Shown here one piece after another: positions 56,063 through 64,000 of a DNA stretch of 64,000 bases. A model generated the notes under the pieces. It saw only the letters and a program-made list of their open reading frames with translations, searched no databases and was not told where the DNA came from. Source of the DNA: Timema cristinae (lineage: Eukaryota > Arthropoda > Insecta > Phasmatodea > Timematidae). The position numbers were made by a program, and so were the translations under genes. The stretch covers positions 1-64,000 of the forward strand of contig JBCFYV010000881.1 of the NCBI GenBank assembly GCA_039000515.1. Direction: 5' to 3'. The stretch's first letter is position 1. Each line of letters starts with the position of its first letter.

Positions 56063-56812
56063 CTAGTATTATTATTATTATTGTTTAAAGGGCCATCGAC
56101 ACAATGAGGTCATTAAGGCCTTGACATACACAAAGACAGTAACATCCCTATAGGGGAGCAAAATGATAGATACAAAATAAAATACAATATACAATAATAA
56201 TGATATGTATAAACAATTCTTAATATGGGAAAATACCCATTTGAAACACATCATAGGAGTGCTCAAATGGGCTATTAAAATGTTTTAAGTGATGCACCTG
56301 CTAATAAAAAAACTACAGGTGTATGCACTACATTAAAAGTACAAAAAGACATATTAATGTAGACTAAAAGTGTTAAAAATAATCTCAATATGAGATAAAA
56401 TTCAGATGAGCCACTTTATAATAGTGACTCAAGTGGCATTAAAATATTCGCCTGGCGTATAAAATGGAGTATAAAAATAACTACATCCGCGCTATCGCGT
56501 AATAAGAAACGTAGTCACCTTTAAAATCAAGAGCCAGGCGGATAGGGGCATATTTATGACACTCCACCAAAATGTAGTACCACACTAAGGGAGCATCACA
56601 AAACTCACAACTCACACACTGGAGGTGGATCCCCTCTCAATAAAAGTGCATGGGCCAATGAAGTGTGTCCGAGGCGGAGACTTGTCAAGATGACCACCTC
56701 TCTTCTAGACTTTCGTATAGAAGAGGGTCATCGCAACACACCTTCCCTTAGGACCGGGCTCCACTTGCGATTTCTAGCAGCTGCGACTGAAAAGTCGCTG
56801 TCGCACAAATGT

Positions 56813-57087
56813 ATTATTATTATTATTAGCACCGCGTCTTACTACCCGTTCGGTTATACGCTCTTACGCTAATGTGTAATGGAGGTGATATGAGATGAAA
56901 TGAAGGACCTACAGTTTAACGTGGAATCCCAACCACGGGGAGGCCTGGCATCCCCACATTCACAAGTTATATAATACACGTCTGTCAGAGGTGAAGGAAG
57001 GTTTGGTAATCAGATAATCTGTGCCGGACCGAGGATGAACCCGGCGCCAGCATAGAGTCGACACCTTACCCCTAACCACCAGTCACC
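56813..57087 (-). mobile_element. tRNA-derived SINE inside Harbinger
   Basis: Same family as 673-950: tRNA-like head near 57,087, body with CTACAGTTTAACGTGGAATC, and (TAA)n tail at about 56,813-56,828. Several single-base losses relative to the first copy. Confidence 0.8.
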
Positions 57088-57152
57088 TTCACAAAATTTG
57101 TCGTGGGACACACACTACGATAGATAAATCGCTGAACTTCAGTAGTTTTACA

Positions 57153-59391
57153 ATGATGCCATTGAACCACTTGCATGATGCTTTTTGCTGCGAGCGAGAG
57201 CTAATAAACGGCGGAAGCATCGGTATTGGGTATATCCAATAACAAGTCAGAGAATATTGAAAGGACAGTTTTACAAGTTGTTTGAAGATTTATGTGAGCA
57301 TCCTATTAAGTTTTTTCAGTATTACCGAATGAGTCAAAGTAGTTTCGATGAATTGTTAAGAATAGTAGGTCCATCAATCACATATAAAGACACAAGATGG
57401 AGGATGTCCATACCACCTGAAGAACGTTTATCAGTAACTTTGCGGTGAGTACATTGTTTACGTATTGTTATTTTAATTTAATTTAAAAGAGTAGCTAAGT
57501 TTAAAATAAAAGAGGAAACTGAATAATACATGTAAATTTTATTTTTTTTAAACACAAAATTACAGAGTATTTTTTTGAAATAAAAGGATTGCAATTTTAC
57601 GACATATTTACTTACTTGTTTATGAATATACTTAACTATAACAGCGTATTTAGTCTCTTTCAAGGTTGATAATTAAAATATCACAAGTCCTTTTAATGGT
57701 TAGGCATATCAAACAAATCACTTTCACTTACAGGGGACGGTGATAGTAGCTTGCTGCCACTTCATGGTAAAAATTCTGCATAGGTCCAGTATTCTGTGAA
57801 TAATGGGGTTGATTTGCAAACTGGCCCTGTGTTGGCTGAACCTGAGAAGAACCTTGTTGATATTGACGATAGAGTGGATCGCCGAAAAATGATTGTTGAT
57901 GTGGTTGAGGATGAAAGTTCCTTGCTTTCAGCATTACGTTCAAAATCTCAACTTTACGCTAAGTTTCTGATCGTCGCTTAATTTTCCTAACATTGGAACC
58001 AACATCAAAGCGAAATTTTTATCCTCATTAATTTCTTCGCCTTGTCTTTCTTTTAATATATTTAATAATGATGTTTCGTATGATGTAACATTTGGTTTCT
58101 TACCTTTTACGGGCCGTACAGGCGTAACTTGTTCGTTACCAGTAGCCTACGCCTACTGATACAGTGACCATCATCTTCAAGGTTCGAGGATGCATCAGGA
58201 GAATGCTATTGTTCTTCATTGTTTTCACGCACAGGATGGAAATGTTGCCACTGGTCTCTCTACCTTGTACAAACGGCACCAAAAATAACAGTGCATCAAA
58301 ATGTATATATTTCCTCCTTTTTTTTGCTCCTTGCCCCGATGTTGTTTTACGCTGAACAGCCATCTCCCTTGCAAAACAATCCTTTAGATTTTTCCACTTT
58401 TTTGTGTTTCTTTCCCTGCAATGAAAATGTTATATTAGTTGTAATAGTATAAATTATATTTTAAAAAATGAACATAAGTACAGCTTTATTTTTTTTTTTC
58501 AGGTATCTTGGTACAGGAAACAGCTTTAATTCATTGCATTTTGAATACCTGCTGGGTGCCAGTACCATCGGAAAAATTGTAAAGGATACATGTGAGCAGT
58601 TGTGGAAATGTTTACAACCACTCCATATGTCAGAAAAATCAGAAAAGAATTGCAAAACACAGTTTTATCTCGGACAAACTTCCCAAACTGCATTGGTTCG
58701 ATCGACGGGAAACATATCAGGTTAAAAAATCCCTGCAACTTTGGTTCCCTTTTTTACAATTACAAAAACTTTTTTTCCATTGTCTTACTTGCCTTAGTAG
58801 ATGCTGACTACTGCTTTACAGCGATTGACGTGGGATTTATGGTGCTAACTCTGATTCTAATATATTGAAAAACTCAGCAATTGGTGAAAAGTTGAAAGCT
58901 GGTGATTTAAATATGCCTCAAGCACAAACCTTCCTAACGATGAAAATGGTAAGCCAATGCCTTTTGTTATCGTAGGTGATGAGGCATTCGCTTTATCAAA
59001 ACACATAGTAAGGCCTTATCCTAGGAAACAATTATCTATGAAACAACGCGTGTGCAACTACAGAATATGCCGTGCACGACGGATGGTGGAATGTGCCTTT
59101 GGTATTATGGCCAATAAGTGGCGCATTTTTCACCGGCCTTTGGATGTGGAAACAAAATTTGCAGATAACATTGTCAAATCATGTTGTGTTTTACACAATT
59201 TTGTCAGAAGGAAAGATGGAATAAGAGTTGAAGAAGAATGTTATGAAAGTCCTCTACAAGAAATAAATCCCGTCGGATTGAGGGCTGATTCCGCAGGCAT
59301 CGAAGTAAGAGACTACTTTGCAAATTATTTCATTTCCCCTCAGGTTCATTGCCTTGGCAATACGACAGCATTTAACAATAGTGATCAGTGA
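57153..59391 (+). pseudogene. Harbinger DDE transposase, two exons, frame changes
   Basis: Exon 1 encodes KRRKHRYWVYPI and SQSSFDELLRIVGP and ends at 57,444 with a GT donor. The intron ends with AG at 58,501-58,502 after a pyrimidine tract, and phase is kept into exon 2 (YLGTGNSFNSL). The HARBI1-like nuclease core has [29 protein letters not shown] and VECAFGIMANKWRIF, the expected acidic residues. Frames change near 57,180 (start), 58,610 and 58,840, so the copy is inactive as read. Length and order match DDE_Tnp_4 proteins (about 400 residues). Confidence 0.88.
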
Positions 59392-60151
59392 GGAATGACT
59401 GAACAGATATTTGTAAAATGACTTTGTGCTATTAACAACCGAAATTTGATAAATAGGTTTGACATTAAATTTATCTGTGCCAGGTAGACATACTTTTTAT
59501 AAATACACAAATTAGTAAAATATTGCTAATATAGGTAAATATTTTTAAACACTAATAAGACACCTCTTAATATTTACCTATCATTCTTATAATAAGTTGA
59601 GCTGTACTTTATTTTTTGAAATAATAAAAACTGTTTATTTCAATGCATGTACGCTAATTTTTTTTTTAACCAATGATGTTTGTTATTCTTCTTATAGGTA
59701 CCCATTTTTATATTAAAAATTTGTTTTGTTCTTACATTCCATATTTAACCTCATTACCGTTTAATTTTTGAGATTTATTCATTGAAACAACAAATAAATA
59801 TAGAATAATTGCTGTTTAAACTAAAAATCACTATAAGAAATAAGTCTAAAAATGTATTGCTTTTTAATTCAAATACTATGTTTCAAACTAAAGTCTCATA
59901 TTTGTTTACCTTCACATATAATTTAAATCACGCTTACCTTTATTTTTCTTCTCGGCTGCAGACAGTTCATTCCAATTTCGTACATATTCACACAAACTTC
60001 AGCCCAAAGTTTTTCTTTGATGTTGCGGTCACTGTACTCTCAATTCTTTATTGTAAATACCGGGTCTCTTTTCAATTCCAATAATAAGTCTATCCGTATC
60101 TATCACGGTGTTCACTAACCCGTCATCTACAGTATCTTCGTTCTCAGACAT
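57728..60151 (-). pseudogene. Harbinger MADF/BESS accessory gene, two exons
   Basis: The DNA-binding partner that helps the transposase enter the nucleus and find the ends. Exon 1 (60,151-59,938) begins MSENEDTVDDGLVN and has the MADF start LIIGIEKRPGIYNK. Two frame changes follow near 60,030 and 59,980. The donor GTAAGC is at 59,937. The acceptor is at 58,416-58,417 (TTTCATTGCAG), and exon 2 continues the MADF with WKNLKDCFAREM and FLVPFVQGRETS. A BESS-like DKNFALMLVPMLGKLSDDQK follows near 58,010, and a glutamine-rich tail ends at 57,728. The exons flank the transposase in antisense, so its second exon lies within this gene's intron. Confidence 0.78.
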
Positions 60152-60421
60152 TTTGGCGGCATGAATTATGACAACTCTGTGAGTGTGACCAGTCGAAACT
60201 GCGACTAAACTATCGCTAGTGGATGCGTGTCCATACCTGTCCATGTGACTCATTCAGAGGGAGCTACTATCGCGTCGCAGCAAAAATAGGACCGGTTGCA
60301 TCTTTTTAGCCGCTGCGATTATCTAGTCGCATGTGTGCTCACCTCAATTTGAAACAATGCGTTTCATTTCTGCGGCTAAACAATCGTGCGACTAGAAATC
60401 GCAAGTGGAGCCCGGCCCTTA

Positions 60422-61222
60422 TGGAACGTAGCTTGTTCTGAGCAGGGGTCTAAGCCATCTGCTCGTTCAAGGTGCATAAGACCCCACGCAGAACAAACCT
60501 CTTCAGGTCTAAAAACATGACACCAAACTCGCATCAGGAGGGAGATAAACCGCCTCCTTGATTGCCTGGTCTGCCAATTCGTTTCCTGAGAGACCAGCAT
60601 GACTAGGATCCAGTAGAAGGCGAGCCGGGTGCTTAATAAATCTATTTTTTGAATTTGCTCATGTATCATCTGCACGAGTGGATTCCAGTAGTAGAAAGTG
60701 GACAATGCCAACAGAGCACTCATGAAATTCGTGCAAATGAGAACAGAACGGTGACAGTTACGATGTACAAAACAAAAGATTTAAAAATTGCGTATATTCA
60801 CCCGTAAAAACACTGGATTAACCAGGTAAACCAAATTTTAAAATGTTTCCCTCAACAACAAAGGTGCATCCCAAGGAGGGCCCTAATTTTCGACCCGTCC
60901 AAGTAAATACGCTTAAAACCTTGAAAGGAAGTGGAGAGAAGATCGTTAAAGGTACTCTCGTATATAAATGCGGGGTGTTCGATTTAGGAAATTTGGCAAA
61001 TTCAAAGTGGCGGTGAATCAGGCGTATCTTACAGGGAAAAACTCGACCTGGAGATGTGGGGATAGCCTTTGGCAAGACTATCCTACACGTGTCGAAAACC
61101 GATAGTATCCGGATCCCAACTGGCCTTGTACTACATGATTTGGTTTCATACAAGAAACGGTTAGGGAGATGAAACAAAGGGCGATAGGCAAAATGCTCTG
61201 GCATGCAATGTAGTTTAGACAC
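60422..61222 (-). pseudogene. LINE copy F ORF2 remnant (RNase H end)
   Basis: Contains MSKLHCMPEHFAYRPLFH, then a TGRKLGPSLGCTFVVEGN stretch (matching the YTDGSKSGASVGCAF RNase H text of copy D) and MSALLALSTFYYWNPLVQMI. Several frame changes separate them. Upstream RT is missing. Confidence 0.8.
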
Positions 61223-61228
61223 GTGTAA

Positions 61229-61800
61229 CCTTGTTACAACATGAGAGAATAGTTATCCTGGGGGATCAAGGTCGTCGAGTGTACATCAATACACTTCGTC
61301 AGATGGACAACTTAAACATTTTGTGAGCTGAACAGCATAGGCCTGTACATGAACACTTAATTAACAATCCAACTAATAAGTGTATAATCATTATGTTGCC
61401 GTGGCGTGCGCGTGTTTAAAACACTTTATTTCACTCTTTCTTTTTCTTTTCTTTTTATTTTAACTATTCATATTATTTTCAATAATATTGTTTATTTTAA
61501 TTATTATTATTGTTGTTACGTATCATGTTAAATTTAATCTGTATGTTTGTTGTGCGTGTGTGTGCGTCTCTACATTTCCTCGGTTTCTTGGGTGAGTTTT
61601 TGCATACGTTTATTGAATTTTATTTTCTTCTATTATGAGTAAGGTTCAAACGTTGGCACCACTAACTCCAACTAGTGTACACTTCCAAGAACTCTGTTCA
61701 ATGAACACACACAGAGCCTCCCCCCTCCTTACCCGCTGTTTGTCCCCCTACAAAGAGCGAACTGTTGAAGGGATTTCTTTCCTCCCACCCTCGAGCCTTA
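61229..61800. other. AT-rich spacer
   Basis: No coding segment, with T-rich and ATTATTATT stretches around 61,480-61,520. Nothing else was recognised. Confidence 0.5.
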
Positions 61801-61814
61801 CAACTCACACGTGA

Positions 61815-61997
61815 ATGCAATCTTTAACTGCTCATGTTCATGAATTCCAGGATATCTTTGCTACTCTTAACTTCCATGCTATTTTAGTTTCAGAAACATG
61901 GCTTGTACCCTCCCTTCCTAATTCACTTGTCCATTTGGACAGTTATAATCTTATTAGAAAAGATCGTGAACAGAAGAGGTGTGAAAGGACCAGTTGA
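61815..61997 (+). pseudogene. LINE endonuclease fragment of another family
   Basis: The 60-codon frame starting MQSLTAHVHEFQDIF contains ILVSETWL and LDSYNLIRKDRE, the metal-binding glutamate region and following strand of APE-type endonucleases in Jockey/CR1-like LINEs. The expected glycine-rich GGGV stretch is not found and the frame stops, so this is a short relic. Confidence 0.65.
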
Positions 61998-64000
61998 TGC
62001 ACGCGTCCGTCGTGACCGGGACATAGCCTTGCTGTTAGTACCACTTTCATCTATAGATGGCATGAGCTGGCCTTTTTTCCCCTTACTACTGCCGTTTCGC
62101 TCCAGACCATGGCATTTCAGGCTTGCCAAAGTGCTATAATATTCTTCTGGTTTTTTTTTGTTTGTGTGTAATAATTTGCTTTTACTATGAGTATGTGTAT
62201 ACAAGTGATTGTTTTAATGTATATGTTTGGATTTTTTTGTGTTAGTGCTTATTTGACGGATAGGGCATTTATTTCTTTGTTCTCGTTAAATAATTAAGGA
62301 CATAAATCAAAGTGTGTTAGGGATTTCTTTTGGGGGAGAGTGTCAGGAAGTGAGCCAAACCGGAAGGTTTTTTTTGGGGGGGTTGTTGTGATCGGGTGGA
62401 TGGCTGTGCTTCGTAAGGTTGGAGTGAAACTGTGATCGGAGGAAAGTAACAAATACGGACATAGAAGTCTTTGGGATGTCACACGGAGATGTTTTTCTTT
62501 AACCTCGTGTGAAGCTGCGCCATCCTGGGAAAGATAGCGTTTTGGGAAGCCAGCCCCCACCTTACCAGCGAGGAAACCTGCGTGAAGCAATCTGTACCAC
62601 GTGTGTGGCCCGGCACGTTCCTACTAATTGGTTATCCTCAAACCATGGACTGTGGAAATTAAGGTAACTTCAACTCCATCAGTATAGGCCCTAACGCCCA
62701 AAACACTAATACCATCAGTCTTCATTGAAATACACCAGATAAACCAGGTTTCAACCATTCAGTTTCCAAATGAAGAAACATTGTTGATTGTTTAGTCCTT
62801 TTGTTAGAAAGAAGGGCAAGTACAGACTAATCATCAAAGACAATACAACCACTATGATTAAACTTTTGCTAGTTCTGTATATAATTATCACAGTGTGCTT
62901 AGTGAGTTTATGTTCTGTACTATAATTTAGAAATGTAACTGATTGTTGTAATTGTAAACTTTTGTTGTTGTTGTGGGTAATAATGGGTTTGCTTTCAAGT
63001 ATTTGATGGGTTTGTTTTAAGACCATTTTGTTTGTTTGTTCCTTTATGTTGGAGGGTTAATAAATAGATAGTTCCTTTTGTAACCTTGTCACAACGAAAC
63101 ATGGGATGATTGTAACACTCACCTAATGCTGCCCGGTTGACTCGCAATGGAATCGACCCAACACAAGACGCCACCTTCAACGGCACTAAAACCGACTGAC
63201 TGGCGCTCACCGTGGGGGGGGCGGAGAGCCCCCCCCACCTTTCCCCTTCGTCGGACAAAAGACAAGCGAACATCGCCGTGCGCTTTCAACGAGAACTTTG
63301 GGGTTTTTATAGAACTTTCTACAGGAAGTTGTCTGGGGCTTGAACTCCGGGGCTCTGTGGACGCTTCTAGATAATACCCCCCCTTATCCTCCCCCTCGGA
63401 GCATATGATCGCTTCAGGGTTAAAATGTTGTGGTCGATTTTTGGCACGAAATTAACCAGGTTTTTAGAGGAAGAGTCTTACTTCATAAGTGGGCTCGTCA
63501 TAATTAATAAAAAATTCTCTTTAGCTTAAAATCTTATTTATTTTTCCAAAATTCAAATTTTTCGGACTTCATATAAATTTGTAGCTATTTATTTTTCTTT
63601 ATTTTTTAACAAATACATGACTGCGGGGTATTGGTAGTCGTCTTCACGAATGGCTTTTAAAAGGGGGGAACCCATCTGGTTCTCGTGTTTGTATTTAATC
63701 TCCGTTTCGCGATATTCGCACTCTGGTGCAATTTTTTTTTAGAGGCCCTATATAATAGGAGGGTTTTGTTTATGTTCTTTCTGCATAAACAAAAAGGTGA
63801 TAAAGTGGGGGCCGAGACCATCTAAGAAAAACACGGGGTTTTTATAAAAGTTTTAATGTTTATTACCGGGGGTTTTTAGTTAGTCGGATAATCCCGTCTT
63901 TTTTTTATGTTTATATACCCAGGATTTTAGTGGGTCAAATATTTATTGTTACGTTACATATACTAATTTGGTTTTTGTTTTAGGGAGATAATAGTTTATT
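61998..64000. other. Gene-poor DNA
   Basis: No recognisable gene. A GC-rich patch with long C and G runs lies at 63,120-63,400. From about 63,400 to the end, run-length irregularities like those in 1.1-14 kb return, so low consensus quality is suspected there as well. Confidence 0.45.

Larger units (their letters stand above)
56751..60418 (+). mobile_element. PIF/Harbinger transposon with TTA duplications
   Basis: A 3,668-bp element with 27-bp terminal inverted repeats. The left starts GGACCGGGCTCCACTTGCGA and the right is its inverse with one mismatch. It is flanked by TTA at 56,748-56,750 and 60,419-60,421. Three-base TTA/TAA duplications are typical of Harbinger. It holds the two expected genes on opposite strands: a DDE transposase (+) and a MADF/BESS protein (-). 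Both have frame changes. A SINE has inserted near the left end. Confidence 0.94.
56066..61228 (-). mobile_element. LINE copy F, 5'-truncated, split by Harbinger
   Basis: A (TTA)n-type tail at about 56,066-56,085, 3' UTR, C-terminal knuckle remnant and ORF2 end to 56,747. The Harbinger element lies at 56,751-60,418. ORF2 then continues from 60,422 with RNase H and RT C-terminus text to about 61,228, where it ends abruptly. The two parts join smoothly across a single TTA when compared with copy D near 23,720. Confidence 0.87.

Overview
This is eukaryotic, repeat-dense, probably arthropod DNA. Almost every recognisable coding segment belongs to a mobile element. The arthropod assignment is inferred from the mix: an RNase H-bearing LINE with three zinc knuckles and a (TAA)n tail, a Harbinger transposon with a MADF/BESS partner gene, pogo and hAT transposases, tRNA-derived SINEs and a Maverick/Polinton. 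No ordinary host gene could be identified with confidence.

Layout. 1-1.1 kb: AT-rich DNA with a tRNA-derived SINE. 1.1-25.1 kb: several copies of one LINE family. A rearranged pair (+) and an almost full-length inverted copy B lie in a stretch that looks badly base-called or decayed. Cleaner copies C (-) and D (+) sit head to head, followed by a 5'-truncated tail copy E. 25.09-25.29 and 43.21-43.59 kb: two halves of one unidentified coding segment, split by a Polinton. 25,289-43,204: a structurally complete 17.9-kb Maverick/Polinton (adintovirus-like) element with about 161-bp terminal inverted repeats and a perfect 6-bp target duplication. 45.3-49.7 kb: a decayed pogo-type transposase gene interrupted by a decayed 2.9-kb hAT element. 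50.0-52.3 kb: a 1.45-kb non-autonomous hAT-like element and a pair of near-identical inverted repeats. 55.4-55.7 kb: a foldback pair of tRNA-like SINEs. 55.8-61.2 kb: LINE tails, one split by a 3.7-kb Harbinger transposon with TTA target duplications. 61.8 kb: a LINE endonuclease fragment. The rest is gene-poor.

Polinton. The left arm carries a small two-exon gene and a protein-primed family B DNA polymerase, broken by one in-frame stop and three frame changes. A strand switch over simple-sequence and 34-bp minisatellite arrays leads to a leftward virion cluster: small basic protein, double-jelly-roll-type capsid protein, penton-like protein, adenain-type protease, and a phospholipase A2/pX-like protein. 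From a divergent promoter rightward come the packaging ATPase, a coiled-coil fibre-like protein, a DUF8207-type protein, a chromodomain integrase and an acidic serine-rich protein. Together these would supply replication, integration, capsid assembly, maturation and packaging. The capsid genes and the integrase are open, while the polymerase, protease start, ATPase and fibre-like gene carry breaks, so this copy is probably not autonomous unless some breaks are consensus errors.
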